The notes under the pieces were generated by a model, which was not told the origin of the DNA, did no database searches, and saw nothing but the letters and a program-made list of their open reading frames with translations. This document shows, in pieces, positions 1 through 9,929 of a stretch of 64,000 nt of DNA. Where the stretch lies: the NCBI GenBank assembly GCA_035048485.1, contig CM068587.1, positions 55,361,501 through 55,425,500 of the forward strand, written 5' to 3'. The stretch comes from Pteria penguin. Taxonomy: Eukaryota > Mollusca > Bivalvia > Pterioida > Pteriidae. Position 1 is the first letter of the stretch. Every line of letters starts with the position of its first letter. The translations under genes were made by a program, and so were the position numbers.

Positions 1-1739
1 CCTTTATGCATGTCACGCCATCTAGGGGTGACATCCGACAGCAGATAGGTGGCGTGCTTTAGAACATTTATTGACGGCAATCATCAATATCTTCTTACAA
101 GTATTGATTTTCTATTATAATAATTGATGCACGGGTTGAGAGCTTTATGACAAATCCCTCTCAAAAGCTCATTTCCTGTTTGAATCAAAGATTTGGTCAG
201 GTGGGGTAAAATGAGGGGATTTCCGGTTCGTAACAGTAAGACGATTACACTTCTTTACGTGTATGCGTTAACATAATTCTGAATTAGTTCAAACATAAGA
301 AATCTTGTTAAGAGTTTTGGAGATTTAAATCGTTTGAAATTCGGCAAATTGTGTTTTTGGTGTTCTCGAGACGTATTACACATTGTAATACTACCGTTGT
401 CTGGTCCCCTTAAGTTTTTCTTCAAATTTCAACAAATCTTTATGCCGTATTGATCTGTACTTGATATAATATCTCGCCCTCTGTCTACTCATATCCTCCG
501 GGTTTTGTTCAATATACTATAAGAAGGAAGTTCTATTTAATCTATGGAAATAAAAGCAAAGAAGGGTAAAAATAGAACCCCAAATCCATTTAATTTACAC
601 ACCTCCTCAGTCAAATAAAAAACACCGAAAAACATGCAGTCGGTTTTGAATAAATCTTTTGAAATGCTAACACATTGGCTGCTTTTGATTCATGAATCAA
701 TGAATCAGTAAATTGACACTTTGCTTACTCATATGAAATTAAATAAAGTTTACTGGAATAAATTGACACTATTAAACAAGTTGAGATGGCATGATACGCA
801 AAAAGCGCACCTGTTAAAGGGGAGATAATGGATAGTGGTGGGGACATTATGCTGGGATGTCAGAGGCTTGGTTGCTTTCTTGTTTATCCTTGTATGTAAC
901 CTTTATGTCACTTTATCGGATGAACAAGCATTGTTATTTACACAAGGCCAATTTTATGAAAGTTTCATATTCCTTTAAAATACATCTCTATTCTATAATT
1001 ATCAGTGCGTATTAGATCAAATAAAATATCGCTCTACAATAAAACTTCGTCAGAAAATCCCTTAAATTGAACTATCTCGATCTCGTGAAGGACACATGGT
1101 ATTCTTCAATAGGGTTAAGATTTTTACAATGTTTATAGATAAATAGAAAGGTGGAAATGAAGATTTAAATTCCCTGTTTGCTCTACTATGCTTGACCTTT
1201 GATGGCAGTTGTACGGAGGCGAGCTTTGGCAAACCATTCTCCTTGGGAAAGATATGGGAACGGGAGAGCTTTTACGTTAAGCCCAACTGTCTGTAAAAAA
1301 TAATCTGTAAATCTTTTTCGGAGTCTCCTATCTGTCTACTGTCCTTAGTATCTCCTCTGATTGGTATGAAAATCTATAGTAATTCTTATCCAAAGTAGAG
1401 CAGCGAGGGCATCAGTGACCACTTTGCATTGTCAAGTGAACAAAATCTAGACGCGGTATAGCTCAAGATGTTTTGGTGCCCTGACCACAAATATGATTTG
1501 ATATTGCATGATATGCTTATCATGTGCTGATCTTGAGGAGGGGGGGGGGAGCAGTCGAGGAGTTCCCAACCCCCTACCCCTGGAATTTGCAAAACATACA
1601 CATTGATTTATGAGAAAAAAGGTGAGATTATTGATCCATGATGCCCTCATTTTAAGGAGCTGTTTCCCCGGAAAAAATCCTGGATTCACGTATGCCTATG
1701 TATATATATAGTGTATAAGATCGAGGTTTAACTCAGGTG
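1..1739. other. Unique AT-rich DNA, no gene seen
   Basis: No repeat array, tRNA-like box or convincing coding stretch was found. The open frames around 1386-1689 on the minus strand are short, overlap one another and show no recognisable protein similarity. Confidence 0.6.
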
Positions 1740-1850
1740 TCAGACTAAAGCGCTTGGCTTGCGGTACACACAATCCGGGTTCGATTCCCGGATTGTGCCA
1801 CTATGTTGTCTACGGCTTTCATGTTGCAATATGTCTGATATATCATTTAA
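1740..1850 (+). mobile_element. tRNA-derived SINE fragment (family B)
   Basis: The segment carries a tRNA-like T arm with the Pol III B box ggttcgattcc near 1779-1789. Positions 1769-1797 form an 11-bp perfect stem around the 7-base loop ttcgatt, which joins T stem and acceptor-like sequence. The following sequence (ctttcatgttgcaatatgtctgat) resembles the segment after the B box near 63270-63330, so these look like two copies of one SINE family. There is no intact cloverleaf, so this is not a functional tRNA gene. Family assignment is inference. Confidence 0.55.
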
Positions 1851-2496
1851 ATAATTCTTTGCCGAATACAAGTCGTCTGGGTAGGGAAAAAGGGGGGATG
1901 GGTCAGATGTTGTGGTGGTGTTGGGGTTGGGGATTTCGAAAAAGCGGTTCCTTCATATAGTCAAATTCCAGTGCCATCGCTGTATGATGTCCGTAAATAG
2001 ATGGGTCGGGAACCCATCGTATTGAAAAATTATCTCCAAATGGTGATCTAGAACTACCCATGATTGTCAGCCATGATAGTTCGCAGCGTGGTGGGGATTT
2101 ACTGTAGGCCTTGTAGGTTTTCTTTTTACGCGTGATGCATACACGTGACACGGTTTTACCAATAGGCATATACGTATACATATTAACTCATGTTTTGCAT
2201 GGTTTGCTATACAAAAGGCATTTACTTCGTACTTTTAATAAACCAACACACCAGTGCATAAAATTTAAAATCTGAAATACAAAGATCATGGACGTAAAAT
2301 GATTTTTGAATTACTCTAGCATTTTTTCCTAAATGAGAAGCATGAGCTTTTTGAGACTCAAAAACTTGCACAGCGAATTTGAGACTTACATTTCAATGGA
2401 ATCATCTATTGCCTATATTTCACATCAATAATTTGTCAGCATAGCTTCTGTGAACTGTTCATGTGACTACGGTTTTCTGACGTACGCACAGCGCCG

Positions 2497-2498
<2 letters not shown>
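1851..2498. other. Non-repetitive DNA, no gene seen
   Basis: No array or recognisable coding sequence was seen. Short overlapping frames near 1903-2181 have no supporting features. Confidence 0.5.

Positions 2499-2557
<59 letters not shown>
2499..2557. repeat. (AAT)n microsatellite
   Basis: Uninterrupted trinucleotide AAT/ATA run of about 19 copies. Confidence 0.95.
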
Positions 2558-2774
2558 TTTCATTTATGAAAGAGACACTTCATTTTAACTTTGATTGTAT
2601 ATTATTTTAAACAGACATTATGTATATGAAGACAAGACAGAGAATTGCAGTAGATGACACGGTGATTAAGGAAATAAGACCTAATGGGTTAAATTCACAA
2701 GTTTCCCATACCGCAATGTAAAACAGGGAAACAACAGGTGCCATGTAACTATGTATTCTCCTGAAAATTCAGAG

Positions 2775-3000
2775 GTGAGACAAGGTGCTCGGGGCGAGTT
2801 CGCGTCTCCTGTCAGTGGTTAGAACAGGTGCCCGGGAGGAATTAGCGTTTCCTGTCCGTGTCTCCTGTAAATGGTGAGAACAGGTGCGAGGGAGGAGCTA
2901 GGGTCTCCTATCAGTGGTGAGAACAGGTGCCCGGTAGACGTTGGCGTCTCCTGTCAGTGGTGAAAGCAGGTGCCTTGGAGGAATTAGCGTCTCCTGTATG
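2775..3000 (-). repeat. Degenerate minisatellite with gcacctg/ctcct module
   Basis: Four to five imperfect units of about 50 bp. Each holds acaggtgcc, a gagga..tagcgtctcctgt stretch and cagtggtgag. In reverse complement the module reads like the units of the 29.3 kb array and the tail of the Penelope-like remnants near 12.05 and 18.57 kb. Units vary in length and sequence, so this is an old array. Confidence 0.7.
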
Positions 3001-3086
3001 GATACCAACACCCGACATTGATGTTTAAAGCATACGGCCAACACAAAACATTAATGTTACATACCAGATAAACGCAGTATACACTA

Positions 3087-3087
3087 A

Positions 3088-3141
<54 letters not shown>

Positions 3142-3164
3142 TGTGTGTGTGTGTGTGTGTGTGT
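3087..3164. repeat. Compound (GA)n(GT)n microsatellite
   Basis: About 26 GA dinucleotides with one interruption, passing directly into about 13 GT dinucleotides. Confidence 0.95.
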
Positions 3165-3375
3165 AGGAGCTTTGGGAAGGCTTTATGTGCGGAGAGGCAG
3201 TAAGAGGATAGGTAACACTTAACTTCCGTGGGATACACTTCCGCTTTGTAAAGTTCCGAGTTTTGAATTGCCACGTTTATTTTTCAAACAGAGCCGGACA
3301 ATGCCAGCTATAAGCCATATGCATTTTACTTATCCAAGTTACCAATCTGAACCGAAAATTGTTTGCAAGCCAAAC

Positions 3376-3445
3376 TAAAAAAAACTAAAAAAAAAAAAAA
3401 AAAAAAAAAAGAAGGAAAAGAAGAAGAAGGAGAAGGAGAAGAATA
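3376..3445. repeat. A-rich tract with AAG repeats
   Basis: An A run of more than 20 bases followed by gaagaagaaggagaag-type purine repeats. It abuts a possible minus-strand SINE head (3446-3530), so it may be that element's degenerate tail. Confidence 0.85.
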
Positions 3446-3530
3446 TACCTGAGGATAGAAGATTTGAACCGGGGACACTCCGCGATCATAACAGGACGCC
3501 CCTATCGTATAGTATCTGTTCTAATTCCTA
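3446..3530 (-). mobile_element. Possible tRNA-like SINE head, minus strand
   Basis: On the minus strand the sequence reads ccccggttcaaatct, close to a Pol III B box, preceded by tRNA-like sequence. No intact cloverleaf or target-site duplication could be seen. The tag is tentative. Confidence 0.3.
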
Positions 3531-4386
3531 CTCAAGCCTACTTTTAGTTCAGGCCGAAGTCGCTGACATAACGGTCACCCCAGATATCATCCTTGTACCT
3601 AGTACTTTGTCAATACACATTATGACCCACAGAAAAGGTGGAGAAAATGTCAACATAATCAAATAACCATGTTAATAATAAAAATTGAATCAGAGCAGTA
3701 GAAGACCATTTTTCATATATGCCAATATCCTCACTTTTTCTTTAAGACCGGGTTTAAAACAATAGCCCCCTGTGAGATATGTGTGAATCCAATCATTACC
3801 CAGTAAGGGGGATAATCCCTGCGGATCAATCATTCAGATAAGGGACACACCTCATATTTAATGTTGAATTAGTGTTATGGGCTCTCCATAGTGCGATCAT
3901 TGACAAGCTTGCTTTACTACTTTATAACTAAAACGAAAATTTGACATTAAAATCTATTGCTTATTTAATCAGAACATCAAAGGGACAGCCCCTTATTCTA
4001 TGGAAGATTAATGGGAACACTAGCTTTTCAATAAAGGTTTCAAGGAGTCATGAAGCACTTTCTCTCTAGCACCTTTGTTTTATAAGTATTTGTTAACGAG
4101 TAAGTACGGCTTGTCATTTCACATTTATCCGCTTTACGTTGGTGAGAAACTATGTCGACAGATTGAGAAAAAAGTACTTATAGATGTAGATATAAAAATT
4201 ACAATAGTGTGCGATTTCAATGTTTATTGTCCATCATGGAAAATTCACACCAGCGAATCCAGGCTTTGTTTTTAATCAGAGACCGTAAAAAATATTTTGG
4301 CAAAATTTTAAATGAAAATGAAAGACTTTCAGGAAGGTTAAAACGGACGACACATAATACACCCCATACGGGTATGTGAGTATGGG
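3531..4386. other. Unique DNA, no gene seen
   Basis: No array or mobile-element end was recognised. The small frame at 4075-4275 has no identifiable similarity. Confidence 0.5.
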
Positions 4387-4505
4387 CAGTGGCGGATCCA
4401 GCTCCCCCTTTGCCGGGGGATCGATGGGCGAATTTTGTCGCCAAACACAGGTAAAATTTGGGTCACTGTTGGGAGGGGCGGTGCCCCGCCCTTAATCCGC
4501 CACTG
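4387..4505. mobile_element. Short inverted-repeat element (cagtggcggat ends)
   Basis: The segment starts cagtggcggatcc and ends aatccgccactg, giving an 11-bp perfect terminal inverted repeat (cagtggcggat / atccgccactg) over 119 bp. No coding capacity. The ends match the style of non-autonomous hAT-like elements; a second, longer element with nearly the same ends is at 23385-23592. No clear 8-bp target-site duplication was visible. Confidence 0.7.
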
Positions 4506-5151
4506 ATCGGATGCAATCGAAGCATTCACCACTGAGGCTATCACTTACTTCTTCATTTACTGAATCATACAGCAAGTTGTTATTCCCCTTTGATCTGAGA
4601 GGAACTGCTGTAAATTGAGGATGATTCGTTTACATGCAACACCCGACATACAAACCCCTATAGAAAAACAATCACGAGTATAACTCATTTTGTGGTAGGT
4701 TGATTTGCACAGTTTCGCAGTTACTGGAATCGTTTATAACTTTCATTTTTTATGTTTTAGATAAATGAATTCCTAGAATACATCATATATGAAAAACACT
4801 GCTGAAATTTTCCATAATAGAATACATTATTTTTTCTTCCATCGGACGACATTTAATGGCGTAAGAGAAATTTCAGCACCAATTTTACAGCTTTTAGTCA
4901 TAAATCAAATAAATGTGGGGCGATGAATTGCGCAGCTGTTCTGCACTATGCAAGTGTGTGTTTCTATGTATATTACATAGAATACAATTATATAGATAAT
5001 GATGTGCAACCGGCCTCATATAAAACATATTAACTCAAAAATGATAGAAATCAATAATATATAATAACAAAAATATATTATGTTTTACGCACGTTTTCAT
5101 AATGGCTGATTTGGCGTTAACTTGCCAAGGGGCACAATCAACAGCTTTAGT

Positions 5152-5390
5152 ATCCATACCAATAAGTGATGATACAAGCATGCGGGAATAGATCCTGCTT
5201 ATTAGAGACACATTGAAAATAAAAACGTTTTATTGTGAAAGTTTTGTCATTAAAGTATGCTGTAACGAGTGATGGGGACGGTCACAGTTAATTTCGATAA
5301 TTATTCTTAACAGATGTATTTCCCCCTTCCCCGGTGAGAGTTCGACTTGGTTCTGTTGGATGTTGCTATCCACACAAGAGACTCCTGGGC
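5152..5390 (+). repeat. Flank of 872-bp duplication, copy 1
   Basis: This sequence recurs at 6024-6265 with few differences (for example gcgggaatagatcc against gtgggaatagatct). It leads into the 27-bp minisatellite in both copies, so flank and array were duplicated together with an offset of 872 bp. Confidence 0.85.
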
Positions 5391-6010
5391 ACCTGGTGTC
5401 GCCTACACCTCTCGGGCAACAGGCATAGCCTACACTTCCCGGGCACCAGGTATCGCCTACACCTCCTGGGCATCTGGTATCGCCTACACCTCTCGGGCAC
5501 CAGGTATCGCCTACACCTCCCGGGCACCACGTATTGCCTACACCTCTCGGGCACCACGTATCGCCTACATTTCTCGGGCACCAGATATCGCCTACACCTC
5601 CCGGGCACCACGTATTGCCTACACCTCTCGGGCACCTGGTATCGCCTACACCTCCCGGGCACCACGTATCGCCTACATTTCTCGGGCACCAGATATCGCC
5701 TACACCTCCCGGCCACTACGTATTGCGTACACCTCCTGGGCACCAGATATCGCATACACCTCTCGGGCACCACGTATCGATTACATTTCTCGGGCACCAC
5801 GTATCTCCTACACCTCTCGGGCATCTGGTATCGCCTACACCTCCCGGGCACCACGTATCGATTACATTTCTCGGGCACCACGTATCTCCTACACCTCTCG
5901 GGCATCTGGTATCGCCTACACCTCTCGGGCACCAGGTATCGTGTAAACCTCCCGGGCACCAGGTATCGCCTACACCTCACGGTTGCCTGGTGTCGCCTGC
6001 GCCTCAATGA
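5391..6010 (+). repeat. 27-bp minisatellite, block A
   Basis: About 23 units of a 27-bp repeat built around cctcycgggcaccaggtat and cgcctacac. Because 27 is divisible by 3, several frames stay open for about 200 codons (one plus frame reads as repeats of TSRAPGIAY, another as HLSGTRYRL). The plus frame beginning in the flank has no signal peptide, recognisable domain or splice context. I read it as a minisatellite; a low-complexity repeat protein is a remote alternative. Confidence 0.85.
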
Positions 6011-6023
6011 CCAGTGCATGTGC

Positions 6024-6265
6024 ATCCATACCAATAAGTGATGATACAAGCATGTGGGAATAGATCTTGCTTATTAGAGACACATTGAAAATAAAAACGT
6101 TTTATTATGAAAATTTTGTCATTAAAGTATGCTGTAACGAGTGATGGGGACGGTCACAGTTAATTTCGATAATTATTCTTAACAGATGTATTTCCCCCTT
6201 CCCCGGTGAGAGTTCGACTTGGTTCTGTTGGATGTTGCTATCCACACAAGAGACTCCTGGGCATC
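6024..6265 (+). repeat. Flank of 872-bp duplication, copy 2
   Basis: Near-identical to 5152-5393 and again leads directly into the 27-bp array. This marks a segmental tandem duplication. Confidence 0.85.
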
Positions 6266-6722
6266 ACGTGTCGCCTACACCTCTCGGGCAACAGGCATAG
6301 CCTACACTTCCCGGGCACCAGGTATCGCCTACACCTCCTGGGCATTTGGTATCGCCTACACCTCTCGGGCACTACGTATTGCCTACACCTCCTGGGCATC
6401 TGGTATCGCCTACATCTCTCGGGCACCAGATATCGCATACACCTCTCGGGCATCTGGTATCGCCTACACCTCCCGGGCACCACGTATCGATTACATTTCT
6501 CGGGCACCACGTATCTCTTACACCTCTCGGGCATCTGGTATCGCCTACACCTCCCGGGCACCACGTATCGATTACATTTCTCGGGCACCACGTATCTCCT
6601 ACACCTCTCGGGCATCTGGTATCGCCTACACCTCTCGGGCACCAGGTATCGTGTAAACCTCCCGGGCACCAGGTATCGCCTACACCTCACGGTTGCCTGG
6701 TGTCGCCTGCGCCTCAATGACC
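6266..6722 (+). repeat. 27-bp minisatellite, block B
   Basis: About 17 units of the same 27-bp repeat. The last units match the end of block A closely, including the shared closing segment gcctcaatgaccagtg, so only the interior unit number differs between the blocks. Confidence 0.85.
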
Positions 6723-6732
6723 AGTGTATGTT

Positions 6733-6990
6733 CAGTGTTGGATGTTGCTTTCCACACAGGAGAATCCTGGGCACCTGATGTCGCCCCCGGGCAACAAGCA
6801 CAGCCTACACCTCCCGGGCACCAGGTATCGCCTACACCTCCCGGACACCAGGTATCGCCTACACCTCCCAGGCATCTGAAATCGTCTAAACCTCCCGGGC
6901 ATGTGGTATCGCCTACACCTCCCAGGCAACTGGTATCGCCTACGCCTTCCGGGCACCACGTAACCCCTACGCCCCAATGACCAGTGAATG
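6733..6990 (+). repeat. 27-bp minisatellite, block C
   Basis: A third, shorter block. It opens with a partial copy of the flank (ggatgttgctttccacacag) and closes with ccaatgaccagtg. The 8 or so units diverge more from blocks A and B. Confidence 0.8.
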
Positions 6991-7253
6991 TTCAATGTAT
7001 GATGTTGCTATCCACACAAGACTCTTAGTCCAGCTGGTAACCCAATATCGCCTAGTATGATTAATGAATGTCCAATTGATACGTTGTTATGAGTGCCACA
7101 GTGATATAACCTCAGTACTCTCGCACCTGACATCTAATAATTCTAACAACATCTGATTCATTTAATTAGTGTCACCTATTACAAGCTGGAGAGGGAAGAA
7201 ACCCCAACGATCAGTTCATTCGTACGCAGAAAAATATATTAGGTACCCAGGAA

Positions 7254-7365
7254 TGTCGTATTTCGAATTACCAACACCTTTATAAAATAAATTACCAACA
7301 CCTTTATAAAATAAATTACCAACATCTGTCTAGAATAAATTACGAACACCTTTATAAAAGGAATT
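7254..7365 (+). repeat. 25-bp tandem repeat, about 4 units
   Basis: Units of aattaccaacacctttataa plus a few bases. The first two are identical; the third and fourth carry substitutions. Confidence 0.85.
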
Positions 7366-7478
7366 GATTTTACAGGAATCTTTCTCTGACTTTCAATTCT
7401 TTGTATTTTTTTTTATGATAAGTGATTACTCCACAAGGAATTCGATAATAACACAATCAGAAATAATCACAAAACACT

Positions 7479-7546
7479 CTATCTATCTATCTGTCTATCT
7501 GTCTGTCTGTCTGTCTGTCTGTCCGTCGATCGACCGACCGACCGAC

Positions 7547-7606
<60 letters not shown>

Positions 7607-7608
7607 AA
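7479..7608 (+). repeat. Compound tetranucleotide microsatellite (CTAT/CTGT/CGAC)
   Basis: Runs of ctat, then ctgt, then cgac, then about 14 ctat. The run ends three bases before the target-site duplication of the SINE at 7625. Confidence 0.9.
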
Positions 7609-7624
7609 TCTTTAACATACAATT

Positions 7625-7917
7625 GAAGCCGGTATGGCCTAGTGGATAGGGTGCTTGACTCGTGACCGAGAGGTCCTTGGTTCGACTCCAGCCGCCTGGG
7701 CGCACCGGTGTTCTGTCTTTCGGATGAGGCAGTAAAACCGCGATTCCGTGTCACGGTAGGTGTGGCACGTAAAATATACCTCATTACTTCGGGTGGGTAC
7801 GTTGCAAAGATCAAAATTTCTATGCAATGCATCATGCAGATGCCGTCACCATATATGTGAAATAATCGAGGAGTGACGTAAAACTTCATTAAATTAATCA
7901 ATCAATCAATCAATCAA
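7625..7917 (+). mobile_element. Full-length tRNA-derived SINE with 13-bp TSD (family A)
   Basis: The tRNA-like head has A-box sequence tggcctagtgga and B box ggttcgactcc. A conserved body follows (cggatgaggcag, cacttcgggtgggt-like, gatgccgtcaccatatatg), then a tail of repeated aatc units. The perfect 13-bp direct repeat ttaacatacaatt brackets it at 7612-7624 and 7918-7930. It encodes no protein and would depend on a partner LINE for retrotransposition (established for SINEs). This is the best-preserved copy and serves as the local reference for the family. Confidence 0.93.
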
Positions 7918-8171
7918 TTAACATACAATTCATAGATGCTAATATTCATATATAAAATTGTTTACAAAGATCTGTGAGTTTTGGTGTATGTTTAGATTTC
8001 TGAAACATTCGAATGTGAAAATGAAACTAAACATCAAAGATCTCTCTCCTAAAACGGAAAATATTGCGCATTGAAAATCTCAGTATTTGGGTCGCTACTC
8101 CACAGGTATAAATATTAATAATTCCCGCGTTGTATGTTTTCAGGACAAGACTGAACGACGTTACGAACAGA

Positions 8172-8520
8172 CTTGAGTCCTCTTAGCTCAATCTTCCATG
8201 TGCTTGGCTCCTGACCGAAAGGCCACGGGCGCGAGTTCATCCGGTGGACTGTCGGTGTCCTGTTTTTCGGACGAGGCCCAAAAATTGGGAAGGCGTGGCA
8301 CGTAACAGATTCCTCACTGTTTCGGATGGGCTATTGCTCCTTCACTGCTTCGGGTGGGTCCGTTGGTCCCTCAATGCTTCAGGTGGGTCGTTTGGTCCTC
8401 TCTGCTTCGGGTGGGTCCGTTCATAGGTCTTAATGTCTTCGCAATACATCAGACAGATGCATTTACTAGATATGAACCATGACGTTGGTGTGACGTTACA
8501 CAAGAATCAAACAAACAATT
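8172..8520 (+). mobile_element. Family A SINE with internal repeat expansion
   Basis: A diverged relative of the 7625 SINE: tRNA-like head (ttagctcaatc.., cgcgagttcatcc), body, gacgttggtgtgacgtt and a tail of caaacaa. Between head and 3' body, positions 8310-8430 hold about four imperfect copies of a cactgcttcgggtgggtcc module that is single-copy in the reference SINE. This is the same internal site where the much larger 18.9-20.7 kb array grew. No target-site duplication was seen. Confidence 0.8.
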
Positions 8521-8758
8521 GTATATTGATGACCTGTGTATTCAATTAACGACCTCAAGAGATTTTTTTTTAAATGGGTGACCTTCATAGACAAGTGGCC
8601 GTTAAAATTTACGTCATGCTTTACTGTATATATACAATTGCAAATGGCCTTTAGAAGCACCTGCATGTAATAAATGATTGACCACATACAAGAAATGTCA
8701 TCTGTATGAGTTATCTTCCCTTATCTGTGTACGATGTCGTCATCAGCGACTGCCAGAG

Positions 8759-9127
8759 TATTGTCCTATAAAATATTGTAATTAATGAAATATAAATGAA
8801 ATATTCATAATGACTACTTCCATTATGACTATTTTCATTATGACTACTTTCATTATGACAACTTTCATTTTGACTACTTTCATCATGGCTACTTTCATTA
8901 TGACTAGTTCATTATGACTACTTTCATTGTGACTACTTCCATTGTGACTACTTTCATTATGACTACTTCCATTATGACAACTTTCATTTTGTCTACTTTC
9001 ATCATGGTTACTTTCATTATGACTAGTTCATTATGACTACTTTCATTATGACTACTTTCATTATGGCTACACTCATTATGAATATTTCAATTATATTTCA
9101 TTAATGGCAATATTTCACGGGACAGTA
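8759..9127. mobile_element. Inverted-repeat element with internal 14-15-bp minisatellite
   Basis: The arms at about 8759-8815 and 9072-9127 are inverted copies: left ttgtcctataaaatattg, right reverse-complement ctgtcccgtgaaatattg. They share aattaatgaaatat-type sequence and meet the array at attcataatg. Both ends are flanked by TA, consistent with a TA target site. The centre holds about 18 copies of a cattatgactacttt-type unit. No protein is encoded. Confidence 0.8.
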
Positions 9128-9336
9128 TGTGCTTGTTCGTGCTTGAGGATCATGCGATGATGTTTGTAATGAGAAACGATAAGCACATAATGAAGGTGAT
9201 GTCATCGAATCGAAACAGGAAACGAAAAGTGATAACTTTGCAAACAAAAGAGGTCCTTCACCACATCAGAGAATAAGAAGTTGGTGACAAAGTCGACGAC
9301 GATTAAAAACAAAACTATTAAAAATTAATAAAATTA

Positions 9337-9378
9337 GATAAAATAAAAATAAATAAATAAATAAATAAATAAAAATAA
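9337..9378. repeat. (AAAT)n microsatellite
   Basis: About ten AAAT units with small interruptions, at the edge of the dispersed element that starts near 9380. Confidence 0.85.
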
Positions 9379-9379
9379 A

Positions 9380-9815
9380 AACAAGATGTTTTTTGAAAAA
9401 CTATGCCCCCGGTGGCAACCGAAAAAGTTATTTTTAGCGTGAAGGTCATTGTCAAGGTGAAAAGGTTATCGACCTTGGCGTCAATTGAAAGGGCTTCATT
9501 AGCTGCATACGCATGCGAAATATAAAGTGTCTTATTCATCACGGTTCAAAAGTTACGGCCAAGATTAAAGTTGACAACAAATAGATAAACACACTGGCAG
9601 ACGGACAAAAAAGGTAATCGACCTTGATGTTATTTGAATAGGCTTCATTAGTTGAGTACGCACGGTTCAAAAGTTAAGGTCAAGGTTAAAATTGTCAGAC
9701 AGACAGATAAACAAACAGAGAGAGAGAGAGAGATAGAGAGACAGACAGACAAACAAAACACATAGCCAGACAGGACAAAAACAATATGCCCCCAATCTAC
9801 CGACCCGAGGGCATA
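9380..9815 (+). mobile_element. Dispersed non-autonomous element with 'gcccccgg' ends
   Basis: Opens with actatgcccccggtggcaa and contains ttatttttagcgtgaaggtc, an attgaaagggcttcatta block present twice (near 9485 and 9635) and aggacaaaaacaatatgccc. It closes with cgacccgagggcata, roughly inverted to the start. A shorter relative lies at 39570-39802. No coding capacity. A (GA)n patch sits at 9717-9740. I know this type as abundant in bivalve DNA, but classification is open. Confidence 0.65.
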
Positions 9816-9825
9816 AAAAATCCAA

Positions 9826-9925
9826 GAAATAAAAAAAAAAAAAAATAAATGAATAAATAAATAAATAAATAAATAATAATGATAATGAAATAAATAAATA
9901 AATAAATAAATAAAACAATAAAAAA
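9826..9925. repeat. A-rich (AAAT)n/(AAAC)n tract
   Basis: Poly-A followed by imperfect aaat and caaa units. The minus-strand frames here are low-complexity shadows. Confidence 0.85.
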
Positions 9926-9929
9926 CAAA

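Noticed and set aside
7625..7700. Functional tRNA gene
   Set aside because: A and B boxes are present, but the cloverleaf is imperfect and a SINE body, tail and target-site duplication follow.
7599..7901. Minus frame of 100 codons
   Set aside because: It is the antisense of the SINE at 7625-7917.
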